A stretch of 64,000 bases of DNA from Terriglobia bacterium (GTDB lineage: Bacteria > Acidobacteriota > Terriglobia > Terriglobales > Acidobacteriaceae), in the NCBI GenBank assembly GCA_020073385.1, contig JAIQFH010000026.1, positions 29,348-93,347 on the forward strand, read 5' to 3'. The notes beneath the pieces are model-generated. The model was not told the origin of the DNA and did no database searches. It saw only the letters and a program-made list of their open reading frames with translations. Of the stretch, positions 29,110 through 38,264 are shown in pieces. Every line of letters starts with the position of its first letter. Position 1 is the first letter of the stretch. Both the position numbers and the translations under genes were made by a program.

Positions 29110-29682
29110 ATGGCAACTGCACAGCAGCTTCCAACTCTCGTCAACGGCGTCAATGTTGACAATCTTTTTACAACGATCGATGCAATCAAGGCTGCACCGG
29201 CCATCGCGAAGTTCAAGTTTCGCATTCAGAACAAATGGGAAGGCGCCGCTCACAACCGTTCGGCCGTAAACGGGTTTTTTGGGGCCGGACAGGAATTCTC
29301 ACGACAGAAGTCATTCGTTCTGCGCGCAGATGAGCCCGCAGTCCTACTTGGAGAAGACTCGGCGCCGAACCCGGTCGAGTATCTGCTACACGCCCTGGCA
29401 GCTTGTGTGACGACTGGAATGGTCTATCACGCAGCGGCCCGAGGCATTCAGATCGAAGAAGTCGAGTCGTCGTTTGAAGGCGACATTGATCTGCACGGAT
29501 TTCTTGGACTCGATCCGCAGGTCCGCAAGGGATACCAGGGAATCCGCGTCAACTTCAAACTCAAAGCCAACGTGCCCGACGAGCAGTTGCAGGAGATCGT
29601 GAAATTGGGAACTGGACACTCGCCGGTCTTCGATTCGCTTACCAATGGCGTGCCGGTCTCGGTCACGGCGGAAAGACTCTAG
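29110..29682 (+). CDS. OsmC family protein lacking the second cysteine
   Basis: A 190-residue OsmC-fold protein from ATG-29110 (AGAGGA just upstream; an earlier ATG at 29056 lacks one). The first active-site Cys is kept in LLHALAACVTTGMVYHAAAR, but at the second site the family Cys (usually in CPV) is Ser, in TGHSPVFDSLT. Without the pair, hydroperoxide reduction through a disulfide is unlikely, and another thiol or binding role is possible. It is divergent from the GlxA-type regulator and followed after 56 bases by a secreted hypothetical protein. Confidence 0.82.
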   Translation: MATAQQLPTLVNGVNVDNLFTTIDAIKAAPAIAKFKFRIQNKWEGAAHNRSAVNGFFGAGQEFSRQKSFVLRADEPAVLLGEDSAPNPVEYLLHALAACVTTGMVYHAAARGIQIEEVESSFEGDIDLHGFLGLDPQVRKGYQGIRVNFKLKANVPDEQLQEIVKLGTGHSPVFDSLTNGVPVSVTAERL

Positions 29683-29738
29683 GACTTTTGCAAGGCCATC
29701 CCTGGGGACACTAACCAATTAACTCGAAGGAGAAACCT

Positions 29739-30299
29739 ATGACACAGATGAAAGCCGTTCGTACATGGGCCATCAGTTTTCTGAACCTGGCGTTGTTGTG
29801 GAGCGCAGCCACGGTCGTTCCACTCTTCGCGCAAGAAGCTTCCCATGCTGAGCACGCCGTGCCGGCCAAACTGGTCCGGGATGTCCGGAAGGCGACGCGG
29901 CAATTCCTCGACGTAAACACCGCTGGTCCGGCAGGATACGGACCAGCATTTGGGTGCGTCACCGGTCCCGACCACGGAGCCATGGGCATTCACTACGTCA
30001 ACGGCACGCTCGTTGGTGACGGCCAAATTAAGTTGGAAAATCCCGAGGCTCTGATCTACGAGCCAGTCGGGAACGCGCGCCGGTTGGTCGGAGTTGAATA
30101 CATTGTCGACGCCGCCACCTGGCTTGCCGCAAATAACAATGTCCCGCCCTCACTCGATGGCCAGGATTTCCAGTTCGTCGGTGCGCCGAACCGGTTCGGC
30201 CTGGATCCGTTCTTTGAGCTGCACGTCTGGGCCTGGCGCGACAATCCGCTAGGCGCATTTGTGGATTGGAACAACGCGGTGACGTGCGAACTGCAGTGA
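29739..30299 (+). CDS. Secreted hypothetical protein
   Basis: A 186-residue protein with a signal peptide (about residues 1-32; ISFLNLALLWSAATVVPLFA then QEA). The mature part includes GYGPAFGCVTGPDHGAMGIH, the stretch VEYIVDAATWLA and HVWAWRDNPLGAFVDWNNAV, suggesting a compact periplasmic or lipoprotein-like domain with possible metal-ligand His and Asp residues. I do not recognise the family by name, though similar proteins occur in soil bacteria. AAGGAG lies eight bases before the ATG. It probably shares a transcript with the OsmC gene upstream. Confidence 0.7.
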   Translation: MTQMKAVRTWAISFLNLALLWSAATVVPLFAQEASHAEHAVPAKLVRDVRKATRQFLDVNTAGPAGYGPAFGCVTGPDHGAMGIHYVNGTLVGDGQIKLENPEALIYEPVGNARRLVGVEYIVDAATWLAANNNVPPSLDGQDFQFVGAPNRFGLDPFFELHVWAWRDNPLGAFVDWNNAVTCELQ

Positions 30300-30330
30300 G
30301 GCGAATGCCTTCGCAGGGATGCAATGCCGG

Positions 30331-30354
30331 CCCGTCCAGCCCTGCCTGGACGGG
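30331..30354. terminator. Hairpin between convergent genes (possible bidirectional terminator)
   Basis: CCCGTCCAG (30331-30339) and CTGGACGGG (30346-30354) form a perfect nine-base stem with a six-base loop, 31 bases after the secreted-protein stop and 80 after the end of the opposing GH3 gene. No T-tract follows on either strand, so termination is plausible, not shown. Confidence 0.45.
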
Positions 30355-30433
30355 GGCATAGCTTAAGCGATTTGCGCCCGGGAATCCGTCGAACCTCCGC
30401 TGCTTTAGCCGAGGCGAGTTCATCAAGACGGGC

Positions 30434-33085
30434 TTACTCCGGCAAGGTCGCCGCGGTATCCAGAGTGAACTGCGCCGCAATCCCTGCGGGCCTGGTGCGG
30501 CCGCCTGGCTGTCCGCCCCCGATCCAGGCCTGCACGTTCCCGGGCACGATGCGGCGTTGACCGGACTCATCCACGATGCTCAGATCACGATCCCGCAGAG
30601 TGAACTGCACCGTCTGTTTCTGACCGGGCTCCAGACGGATTCGCTTGAATGCCTTCAGAGCGCGCAGCGGTGCACCGGGTACGCCGGGATGAGTGAGATA
30701 AACCTGCACCACTTCGTCACCGGCTTTGCCGCCGGTGTTGCTCACGTCCACGGACAATGTGACTTCAGTTGACGGACCGCTACCCTTGTCAGCGCGAGCG
30801 TTCGCATATTCGAACGTGGTGAAACTCAGACCGTAGCCAAACGGATAAAGCGGTTCACCATCGAAATAGAGGTAGGTACGTTTGCTCATCGAGTAGTCGT
30901 CGAATGCGGGAAGTTGAGCGACAGATTTGTAGAACGTCACAGGCAAGCGTCCCGCAGGACTGAAGTCGCCCGCAAGCAGCCCCGCGACGGCGGTTCCGCC
31001 CTCCTCGCCCGGGTACCACGCTTCAACGATGGCCGGCACATGCTCGTCTGCCCAATTGACAGAGAGGGCGCTGCCATTCATCAAAACGAGGACAACCGGT
31101 TTACCCGCAGCCTGGATACGCTCGAGCATTTGTTCCTGCGGAGCAGGTAGATCGAGTTTGGTTCGATCGCCGCCGGAGAAGCCTTCGGCCTGAACCTTCA
31201 TCTCCTCGCCTTCGATGCGCGGAGAGAGTCCGGCCACCATGACCACCAGATCGGCTTTGCGCGCGGCTTCCACGGCATCTTGTCCGTTGTGGCTGGGAGG
31301 GCTCCAGATGAACTGCGCATTGCCGATGCTGCTGCGCTGGTAGAACTCAATCTTTACCGGATATTTGTGTTGGCTTTCCAGGGGAACTTTGGCCGTGATG
31401 GTTGTGGCGGGCTCGTGGTCCGTCCAGTCTTCAGCCACGAGTTTTCCATCGATCCAGACACGATAGCCATCCTGCCCGGTGAATCCGATGGTGTACTCCC
31501 CGGACTCGGAGGGTACGAGAACTCCGCTCCAGCGCGCCGAGTACGCACCGGGAAATTCATGCGAGGGGTTGGTCACGTCGGCGACGCGGTCAACTGTGCG
31601 ATCAAGTCGCTTCACTGCAGGCGAACCGTTGAGCGTCTCGTTGGTAAAATATTCCGCCGCCAGGCCGTGCTCCTTGCATGACCCCTCAGGACAAAGGGCC
31701 TCCGCCGGAACGGTGAGCATCACAGGGCCAACCAACCCGACCCCTTCGACGTAGGTCACTTTCGCGGTAGAGAACCGCTTGCGGATACCGTCGAGCACGG
31801 TCACCGGATGCGAAGGCGTTCCAGTGTAGTTGCCCACAAGGGCATCCAGATTGGTCGCGTTCGGACCGACGACCGCGATCGTCTTAGGTTCCTGCTTCAG
31901 CGGGAGAAGACCATTTTCATTCTTGAGCAGTACGATAGACTCCTGCGCCATCCGAAGCGCAAGCTGACGATGAGCGGGAGTGTCATTGTCGGCAGGTGAA
32001 ATCTTCGAGTAGGGATCGCTGTCACGAGGATCGAACATGCCCAGCCGGAAACGGGTGGTGAACAAGCGGCGCAACGTCTGATCGATTACTGACTCGGGAA
32101 GAAGCCCGTGACGAACCGCCCCCAGAATGGCCTCGGGATGCGTGGTCATGTGGTTGCGGTAATCTCCGCAAATGTTATCCATTCCGGCCGTGAACGCGGC
32201 GGCGACGCCCTCTTCGGCATTCGGCTTGTAGTGGTGTCCCTCGAAGATGTCTGCTACGGCCCCGCAATCGGAAACGACGTATCCTTGAAAACCCCACTTC
32301 TGGCGGAGGTACTCGTCCAGAAGCATCTTGCTCGCGCATGCGGGAACGCCATCCACTGCGTTGTAGGCGCACATCACGGAGTCGGCCTTGCCCTCGGTCA
32401 CCGTGGCGCGGAACGCCGGCAGATATGTGTCCTGCAAATCGTGAGGTGAAACTTCGATATTCACGAAGTGCCGAGTCGATTCCGGACCGCTGTGGACGGC
32501 GAAATGCTTGGGCGTCGCGACTACCTTGATATATTTCGGATCGTTGCCTTGAAGCCCTGTGACGAAGGCGATGCCGATTCTTGAAGTCAGGTAAGGATCT
32601 TCGCCATAGGTCTCCTGGCCCCGTCCCCAGCGCGGGTCGCGAAAGATGTTGATGTTAGGAGACCACGCGGTCAGGCCACGGTACCAGTCGGCGGTGCCGT
32701 CGGGATGCAGGCTGGCATAGTACTTGGCCCGAAATTCCGTACTGATGACATCGGCGGCACCATGCATGAGAGACTCGTCAAAGGTGGCCGCCATTCCAAT
32801 CGCCTGTGGAAACACGGTGGCGTATCCAGCGCGGGCCACGCCATGCAGGCCCTCGTTCCACCAGTTGTAGGCCGGAACGCCCAGGCGCGGAATCGCTGCG
32901 GACTTGTTTCCCAGCTGCGAAACCTTCTCCTCCAGCGTCATACGCGAAATCAAGTCGTCGATGCGGCGCTCCATCGGAAGCGAAGTGTCTTTGTAAGCGG
33001 CGTTCGCGGGTGGCTGTGCTTGCCCATGCGCTAATGAACTGAAGCCAATCACGAGAATGAGGAAAAAAGCGGTGCCGGTTTTCAT
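30434..33085 (-). CDS. Secreted GH3 beta-xylosidase/beta-glucosidase with PA14 insert
   Basis: An 883-residue glycoside hydrolase family 3 enzyme with a signal peptide (AFFLILVIGFSSLAHGQA). The (beta/alpha)8 domain has the nucleophile Asp in GYVVSDCGAVADI and the xylosidase-like SVMCAYNAVDGVPACAS. A PA14 domain is inserted in the second domain at about 465-600 (GLAAEYFTNETLNGS, GYRVWIDGKLVAEDW), which in related enzymes shapes substrate choice. A fibronectin type III-like domain closes the protein (VSNTGGKAGDEVVQVYLTHP). It most resembles xylan beta-1,4-xylosidases, fitting the GH10 xylanase in this window, though 20 kb away. Confidence 0.9.
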   Translation of the reverse strand: MKTGTAFFLILVIGFSSLAHGQAQPPANAAYKDTSLPMERRIDDLISRMTLEEKVSQLGNKSAAIPRLGVPAYNWWNEGLHGVARAGYATVFPQAIGMAATFDESLMHGAADVISTEFRAKYYASLHPDGTADWYRGLTAWSPNINIFRDPRWGRGQETYGEDPYLTSRIGIAFVTGLQGNDPKYIKVVATPKHFAVHSGPESTRHFVNIEVSPHDLQDTYLPAFRATVTEGKADSVMCAYNAVDGVPACASKMLLDEYLRQKWGFQGYVVSDCGAVADIFEGHHYKPNAEEGVAAAFTAGMDNICGDYRNHMTTHPEAILGAVRHGLLPESVIDQTLRRLFTTRFRLGMFDPRDSDPYSKISPADNDTPAHRQLALRMAQESIVLLKNENGLLPLKQEPKTIAVVGPNATNLDALVGNYTGTPSHPVTVLDGIRKRFSTAKVTYVEGVGLVGPVMLTVPAEALCPEGSCKEHGLAAEYFTNETLNGSPAVKRLDRTVDRVADVTNPSHEFPGAYSARWSGVLVPSESGEYTIGFTGQDGYRVWIDGKLVAEDWTDHEPATTITAKVPLESQHKYPVKIEFYQRSSIGNAQFIWSPPSHNGQDAVEAARKADLVVMVAGLSPRIEGEEMKVQAEGFSGGDRTKLDLPAPQEQMLERIQAAGKPVVLVLMNGSALSVNWADEHVPAIVEAWYPGEEGGTAVAGLLAGDFSPAGRLPVTFYKSVAQLPAFDDYSMSKRTYLYFDGEPLYPFGYGLSFTTFEYANARADKGSGPSTEVTLSVDVSNTGGKAGDEVVQVYLTHPGVPGAPLRALKAFKRIRLEPGQKQTVQFTLRDRDLSIVDESGQRRIVPGNVQAWIGGGQPGGRTRPAGIAAQFTLDTAATLPE

Positions 33086-33247
33086 GAAGTCCCCCGATAG
33101 TAATTGCCGAGAGCAGTTTGGCGATGAGTTAAGAGACTGCGGATTCGAGGAAAGACGAACGGAATTCAGGATGCGAGATCACCTCACGCGCAACAATATA
33201 GCAGTTTGTTCCGATTGGAGCCGCTAGAGCAGCTGCGAATGAACTGC

Positions 33248-34372
33248 TTAAACAGGCAACTGTTCCTGCATCCAGCCCGGAGTTTCCAGTTTCGGGTCGC
33301 TGGTCAGATCGATCACCAACCGTTCCAGCACCATGCGTTTGCTCACGGGATTGGAGCGCAGAGCGAGATCGGCTTTCGCCACCAGGCGGATCGCACGCGT
33401 AAGTTCCCGGCGGTTCTTGTAGCGGCGCGCCTGTTTGATGATGTCGTCGGCGGCGAAGGGTGGAACCCGAAATCCCTGCCACAGCGCGGCCCACAGCATC
33501 CGCTGGTCGCGGACATTGCGTTCGAGAATCACCAGCATCTGGCGGAAGGTTTTCGCCAGCATGTAGATGTGTCCGATCGCGGCCTCTTCCCCTTCGCCGG
33601 AGAGCAGAATCGCATCAAGCACTTCAAGTGCGCGCACGCGGTCTTTGCCCGAGATCGCATCGGTCAGTTCGTAGAGCGAACGCTGCTTGGCCGCGAGCAC
33701 CATGGTCTCGACATCGCCCAGCGTGATGCGTTTCTTTTCGCCGACATAGAGGATCAGCTTCTCCAGTTCGTTGGAGATCATCATCATGTCGCCGCCAAGC
33801 GCATCAACCAACTCGCGAGCGCCGTCAGCGTCGATCTTCACTCCGCGGCCGGTGCAGTAGTCCGTGATCCATCGCACCGCATCGCCTTCTTCCACGCGTG
33901 CCAGTTCTACAATGCCGCAGTACTGGCCCAGAGTGTCGCGGATGCGCTGGTAGCGTTCCTTGTCCTGCATCTCCATCTTGCGGACGTCGGCGGGAATGCT
34001 GATGTGGTCGGCGACGAAAACGAGGAGCGCGTCAGGATTAGGATTCTTGCAGTACTCTTCGATCGCGGCCAGTTTCTCCTCGTTGGAGCCACGGCCAAAA
34101 AGATTCTTCACGCCGCGCACGAAGAACACTTGAAACGGAGCCATGAGCGAAGGCGTGCGCGCGCGGTCCAGAACCTCGGCCAAATCCGTTTCGGCAAGGT
34201 CGAATTCAAAAAAGCTGAAGTCCCGCAGATCGGCGGGAACCAGGTGTTCGAGAATGGCATCACGAAAACGCTTGCGGAAAAAAGCCTCGTCGCCCACGAA
34301 CACGTAAGCCGGACGCATCTTGCGCGATTGAAGCTCGCTCACAAAACGATCGGCTTGGGCGAAAGCGCGCAT
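33248..34372 (-). CDS. holA: DNA polymerase III delta subunit
   Basis: A 374-residue clamp-loader delta subunit. The order MRPAYVFVGDEAFFRKRFRD, PFQVFFVRGVKNLF, VDALGGDMMMISNELEKLIL and MLAKTFRQMLVILERNVRDQ matches HolA, including the late helical domain that contacts the other loader subunits. It opens the beta clamp for loading onto primed DNA. Usually holA directly follows lptE; here a TlpA-like gene and a palindrome lie in between. Confidence 0.92.
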   Translation of the reverse strand: MRAFAQADRFVSELQSRKMRPAYVFVGDEAFFRKRFRDAILEHLVPADLRDFSFFEFDLAETDLAEVLDRARTPSLMAPFQVFFVRGVKNLFGRGSNEEKLAAIEEYCKNPNPDALLVFVADHISIPADVRKMEMQDKERYQRIRDTLGQYCGIVELARVEEGDAVRWITDYCTGRGVKIDADGARELVDALGGDMMMISNELEKLILYVGEKKRITLGDVETMVLAAKQRSLYELTDAISGKDRVRALEVLDAILLSGEGEEAAIGHIYMLAKTFRQMLVILERNVRDQRMLWAALWQGFRVPPFAADDIIKQARRYKNRRELTRAIRLVAKADLALRSNPVSKRMVLERLVIDLTSDPKLETPGWMQEQLPV

Positions 34373-34491
34373 TAGAATTCGTTTCCTGCCAGCATGGTCG
34401 ACTTACGCACCGACTTCGACTTTAGCAAAGGGTAGCCTGTTCGCATAGTAGCGTGCTTGTACTCACCGTAGCTGTCGAGTTGCGCTCGACA

Positions 34492-34511
34492 GACAGCCGA
34501 GGGCGGCTGTC
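34492..34511. repeat. Short copy of the GGGGACAGCC palindromic family
   Basis: GACAGCCG (34492-34499) and CGGCTGTC (34504-34511) form a perfect stem around AGGG and are followed by CCCCACA. The stretch GGCTGTCCCCACA is identical to the right end of the larger element at 49368-49478, so this is a partial copy. It lies in the 150-base gap between the TlpA-like gene and holA, close to the end of the former. Confidence 0.75.
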
Positions 34512-34522
34512 CCCACAAAAAC

Positions 34523-35008
34523 CTACAGCTTGGATAAGAACTGCATGACTTCCGGTGATTCCCAGTTAATGGGCCCCACAACCTTCCGCCGCAGCACGCC
34601 CTGCCGGTCGATGATGTAGCTTTCCGGCCAACCGGACGTGCCGTACATCCCCGCGACTTTCTGCTCGGGATCACGGACAGTCACGAAATTCACGTTGCGC
34701 TGTTTGAGGAAACGGTGATACGCGTCGTCATCGACATCGATACTCACACCGAGCACAACAACCCCGCGCGATCGCAACTGGTTCTGCATGGCCATCATCG
34801 ATGGCAGCTCTTGCGTGCACGGGGGGCACCAAGTCGCCCAGAAATTCAAAACCACGACCTGGCCGCGGAACTGGTTCAGGCTCACCTGATGATCGGAATC
34901 CCGCACGGTGAAATCTTTTGCTGCGGAGCCAACATGCTGCGGCCGAGAGCCGGTATAGCACCCCGCAGTCACCAGCAGGAGCACAGTCAATAGGGAGAGC
35001 CGCTTCAC
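34523..35008 (-). CDS. TlpA-like thioredoxin-fold lipoprotein
   Basis: A 161-residue protein from GTG-35008, chosen because GGAGGG lies eight bases upstream and a lipoprotein signal (LLTVLLLVTAGC) begins there. The thioredoxin/TlpA domain carries the redox motif WATWCPPCTQE and closing features such as TSGWPESYIIDRQGVLRRK. It would act in the periplasm as a thiol-disulfide reductase, for example in cytochrome maturation or protection of cysteines. Its start is one base after the lptE stop region, so it is part of the psd-pssA-Asd-like-lptE operon. Confidence 0.88.
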   Translation of the reverse strand: MKRLSLLTVLLLVTAGCYTGSRPQHVGSAAKDFTVRDSDHQVSLNQFRGQVVVLNFWATWCPPCTQELPSMMAMQNQLRSRGVVVLGVSIDVDDDAYHRFLKQRNVNFVTVRDPEQKVAGMYGTSGWPESYIIDRQGVLRRKVVGPINWESPEVMQFLSKL

Positions 35009-35009
35009 T

Positions 35010-35525
35010 CTAGAAGCCCTCCAGGATGTTAGACACCAGGGTACGGGCAAAATCCCGCGAGAGACGCCGGAACGCCGGCGAGTCCTCTTCGAAAAAGCTG
35101 GAGAGATCCTGGGAAACTTCGTACTGCTCGCGAAACACGTACGCCGGATTCTGGTAGAGCACTTTGCCAGTGCGATCCGTCAACTGCACTCGCATGCTCA
35201 CGACCACCAGCACGCTGGCCGCGCGACCGGTCGCCGTATCGTAGGTTAGCGGAGAAGCTACCGTCGAGAGCACCGTCCCAGTCAGGGTGGCGTCGGGATC
35301 ATCGGCCGCATCATTCTGGATGCGGTAATGTGTGCGTGTGTTGAATTCGCGCACGACTGACGACGTAAGCATCTGCTCGATGTGATAAGTGAGCGTCTCG
35401 TTCTTGAAGGCTGGAATCGCGATGGTCTTGACGTTCTGCGGAATCTGGACCGAGTGGCCGGCAGTGTGGTATCCGCATCCCAGGTTGCAGAGAACCGCCA
35501 ACAGCGCGACGACCCTCCCCTTCAT
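35010..35525 (-). CDS. lptE: LPS-assembly lipoprotein LptE
   Basis: A 171-residue lipoprotein from ATG-35525. The signal ends in a lipobox (LCNLGC), followed by GYHTAGHSVQIPQNVKTIAI and PAFKNETLTYHIEQMLTSSV, the LptE pattern; the rest is beta-rich with SVLVVVSMRVQLTDRTGKVL. LptE plugs the outer-membrane LptD barrel and helps LPS insertion. The start overlaps the stop of the Asd-like gene by four bases (ATGA). With lpxB elsewhere in the window this shows a gram-negative LPS system. Confidence 0.85.
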   Translation of the reverse strand: MKGRVVALLAVLCNLGCGYHTAGHSVQIPQNVKTIAIPAFKNETLTYHIEQMLTSSVVREFNTRTHYRIQNDAADDPDATLTGTVLSTVASPLTYDTATGRAASVLVVVSMRVQLTDRTGKVLYQNPAYVFREQYEVSQDLSSFFEEDSPAFRRLSRDFARTLVSNILEGF

Positions 35526-36598
35526 TGAATCTTCCCTGTCGGACGTGTCGCCATCATGCTCTCGGCACACTCCACCGCAGTGATAGCCGAAATGCGAAGA
35601 TTGTCGGCAGCCGCCCAGAGCCACGCGCCATTCGGCTGCGAGGGATCAGCTTTTAACCACAACTGTATATCCGACTGCCCGGCCGAGCTCACGTTGCTGG
35701 GAGTATCCTCGTCGCTGCCTGTGATCACCACATGGTCCCCGGCTAAAGCACGCGACAACTCAGCCATATCTGCCGCAGCTTCTGTTTCTAAGAAGAGGGC
35801 CAGGGCATGCCCGTGAAAAATCGGCGCCTGCAGCATCATCAGAGAAGGCTGAGGAGCGTCCGCGCCTGCAATCAGCCGGTAGTGACGTAGCACCCGGGCC
35901 TCGACGGAATCGAGCGCGGGATGCGACTTTTGCCCGTACCGCGCAACCAGGTTGAACGCCACCTGGGCATCGAAGACGTCCTTGGGCAACGGCTGGAACG
36001 AGAGCAGATTCACGGTCTGCTGGTGCAGTTCATCCATGCCGCGTTGTCCGTGCTCAGAAGCAGGCTCGAACATGGTAGCAACGGCTCGCCGGATCACACC
36101 CGCCTTCCGGGCGCGCAACAACAGCAATGCCAGCGAGACGGCAAGCGGATGCGCGGTCACGCAGGGCCCCGGCTGCAATTCCGGCGGTGCGACCTGGCCT
36201 CGCTCACGTTCGATCCAGAGAGAACGCACGGTCGCTCCCGGCTGATCTTCCAACACCGCCGACAGATCAATGATCGCGCTGCCTGCATCGCGGGCATCCC
36301 TCCAACTGCGGCGCGTGCTTTCCTGATCGGAAGCGAAGAAAGTGAAGTCGACGTGTTCGAACTGCTCGGCGCGCACGCGCTGTATGAAGCTGATCTCGTC
36401 ACCCATCGCCTCAAGCTGCCCAAGCGACTCGTCGTCGTCGAGCAGACGAATGTCGGCGGCTGGGAAGTTGCGCTCGTTCAGCAACTCGGCGAGTTCCTTG
36501 CCCTTTAACGAGGCCGCTCCAACAATCGCGGCGCGGTAAAGCTTGCCGCGCGAAGCTAACCCGGTCGACCCCGGAGTTGGTTTGATGAAATCGTTCAT
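35522..36598 (-). CDS. Aspartate-semialdehyde-dehydrogenase-like protein, probably non-catalytic
   Basis: A 358-residue protein from ATG-36598. The N-terminal NAD-fold (LYRAAIVGAASLKGKELAEL) and the dimerisation domain are those of the Asd/ArgC family (USG-1-like). The catalytic NCxT-Q signature is replaced by GPCVTAHPLA: a Cys may align but the Asn and Gln do not. The substrate-binding region QAPIFHGHALALFLETE keeps a His in GH but lacks the usual Arg. So lysine/threonine biosynthesis is doubtful. Four-base overlaps on both sides place it between pssA and lptE, suggesting an envelope-linked role. Confidence 0.75.
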   Translation of the reverse strand: MNDFIKPTPGSTGLASRGKLYRAAIVGAASLKGKELAELLNERNFPAADIRLLDDDESLGQLEAMGDEISFIQRVRAEQFEHVDFTFFASDQESTRRSWRDARDAGSAIIDLSAVLEDQPGATVRSLWIERERGQVAPPELQPGPCVTAHPLAVSLALLLLRARKAGVIRRAVATMFEPASEHGQRGMDELHQQTVNLLSFQPLPKDVFDAQVAFNLVARYGQKSHPALDSVEARVLRHYRLIAGADAPQPSLMMLQAPIFHGHALALFLETEAAADMAELSRALAGDHVVITGSDEDTPSNVSSAGQSDIQLWLKADPSQPNGAWLWAAADNLRISAITAVECAESMMATRPTGKIQ

Positions 36599-37455
36599 GA
36601 CGTTTGCGAAGCTTCCTTGTAAGAAGGAGGAGGCGGGCCCGAGCGGCGGCGAAAAATCCACTGCAAGCGCCAGAAAACTCCCGAGATCATGTAAAGCAAC
36701 GCGATCGCGAATAGCACCCTGCGTGAGAAGAAAAAGATCAAGGCAAACAGGGCCGCCAAAAGAACGATCAAGCGATAGGGATGGCGCGAGCGGAAATCAA
36801 TATCCTTGAAACTGTAGAAGCGCCAGGTGCTCACCATAAGATAGCCCACGGTCGTCACCATGGCGGACCAAGCGAGAGCCGTGTACGAAGACTCCAGCGG
36901 CTCCCCCGCGGCAAAGTGGACGACCGCGGCAATCACGCCCGCACCCGCGGGAATCGGCATGCCGACGAAATATTTTTTTCCCGGGCGGCCGGGGTTTGAC
37001 GGCTGCGGGTTCGACGTAATGTTGAAGCGAGCGAGGCGGCTGGCGCCGGCAATCAGGAACAGAAAGCTGGCGATGGCGCCAAGTTGAGTCAGCTTGATGT
37101 GCCACTGTCCTTGGGTTAGCAGTACGGGTGGCATCAGGTGGAAACCCCATGTCCACGCCAGCATTGCGGGAGCGACGCCGAATGTAATTGCGTCCGCCAG
37201 AGAATCGAGCTCGCGACCAAAATCGCTGGTCGTTCCGGTCATACGCGCGATGCGCCCGTCGAGTCCGTCGAACAACACCGCGAAACCGATCGCTATGGCT
37301 GCGTTGTCGAGGTGCCAGAAGTCCGTGAGGGTCGCGTGCATCACCTCCAGAATGGCGTAATAGCCGAGCGCCATGTTGGCAGTCGTGAATAGCGACGGAA
37401 TGATGTACATCCCCTTGCTCAGCCTGCGCCTGCGCTGCGGAAGGAGTGGATCCAT
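36595..37455 (-). CDS. pssA: CDP-diacylglycerol-serine O-phosphatidyltransferase
   Basis: A 286-residue CDP-alcohol phosphatidyltransferase with about eight membrane segments. The catalytic signature is complete: DGLDGRIARMTGTTSDFGRE followed by LDSLAD. It makes phosphatidylserine at the inner membrane from CDP-DAG and serine. A one-base stop/start overlap (TGATG) with psd upstream and a four-base ATGA overlap with the Asd-like gene downstream show a tight operon. The C-terminal tail is basic. Confidence 0.92.
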   Translation of the reverse strand: MDPLLPQRRRRLSKGMYIIPSLFTTANMALGYYAILEVMHATLTDFWHLDNAAIAIGFAVLFDGLDGRIARMTGTTSDFGRELDSLADAITFGVAPAMLAWTWGFHLMPPVLLTQGQWHIKLTQLGAIASFLFLIAGASRLARFNITSNPQPSNPGRPGKKYFVGMPIPAGAGVIAAVVHFAAGEPLESSYTALAWSAMVTTVGYLMVSTWRFYSFKDIDFRSRHPYRLIVLLAALFALIFFFSRRVLFAIALLYMISGVFWRLQWIFRRRSGPPPPSYKEASQTS

Positions 37456-38117
37456 CAGTGAGCCCTTTCGGCCGACGCGTTGCCTGCTGCTGTCAGAGCT
37501 GGCTGCAGGGGCAAGTAGGCTACGATGCTGGCTCCGCCTTTGACGCGATCACCTACTTTCACGTTCACGCGGGCTCCGGCATCGAACAACACGTCGGTTC
37601 GCGATCCAAACTTGATCAACCCCACTCGCTGGCCCCGAACCAGCCGATCTCCTACTTTGGGGTAGAACACGATACGCCGCGCTAGAAGCCCGGCGATCTG
37701 CTTGAAGACGACGGTCTGCCCGTCGCCTTCGACCGTCACAATGTTCTGCTCGTTCAGATCCGCACAATCCGGACTGCGCGCATCGAGAAACTTCCCGCGC
37801 TGGTATCGGACGTCTCGCACCACGCCGCCGATCGGCGACCGGTTCACGTGCACGTCGACGACGCTGAGGAAGATACTTACTCGAAGCCGCTTCTCTTGGC
37901 CCACCACCACAGTAGAGATGTCCGTGACCTTCCCGTCCGCGGGAGAAACCAGGGCGTCGGGATCCTGAGGAATAGCACGCTCCGGATCGCGAAAGAACCA
38001 CAGGAAGAAACACGCCAGAAGAATGGGAAGAATAGCCCACACAGGGTGGGTCAGCCAACCAAGCAGTATGCCGGCGGCAATCAGAGCCAGCCCGTAATAG
38101 TAACCATCACGAACCAT
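37455..38117 (-). CDS. psd: Phosphatidylserine decarboxylase (short type)
   Basis: A 220-residue enzyme from ATG-38117 ([20 protein letters not shown]); a TTG at 38168 gives a 17-residue extension without family resemblance. Two N-terminal membrane segments are followed by [16 protein letters not shown] and the self-cleavage motif [14 protein letters not shown], where the pyruvoyl group forms at the Ser of GS. It converts phosphatidylserine to phosphatidylethanolamine. Directly coupled to pssA, it starts the envelope operon. The C-terminus after [10 protein letters not shown] is a short tail. Confidence 0.92.
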   Translation of the reverse strand: MVRDGYYYGLALIAAGILLGWLTHPVWAILPILLACFFLWFFRDPERAIPQDPDALVSPADGKVTDISTVVVGQEKRLRVSIFLSVVDVHVNRSPIGGVVRDVRYQRGKFLDARSPDCADLNEQNIVTVEGDGQTVVFKQIAGLLARRIVFYPKVGDRLVRGQRVGLIKFGSRTDVLFDAGARVNVKVGDRVKGGASIVAYLPLQPALTAAGNASAERAH

Positions 38118-38181
38118 GGGGGATAGTTGATTATATCCGCTGACGCGAGCGGATTGATTCGCGTCCAAGCGTAAGTATAAA

Positions 38182-38205
38182 TAAAAAAAGGCGCTTCATC
38201 GCGCC
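38182..38205 (-). terminator. Rho-independent terminator after the DUF465 gene
   Basis: Read on the minus strand, GGCGC-GATGAA-GCGCC is followed by TTTTTTTAT. Plus coordinates: GGCGC 38190-38194, GCGCC 38201-38205, A-tract 38182-38189. It lies 60 bases after the DUF465 stop and upstream of psd, so it separates two leftward units. Confidence 0.75.
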
Positions 38206-38264
38206 GGCGTGTAGATATATGAATCCCGCGGCGGGTGCACCGCCGGATAATTTGGCCAAAATGA

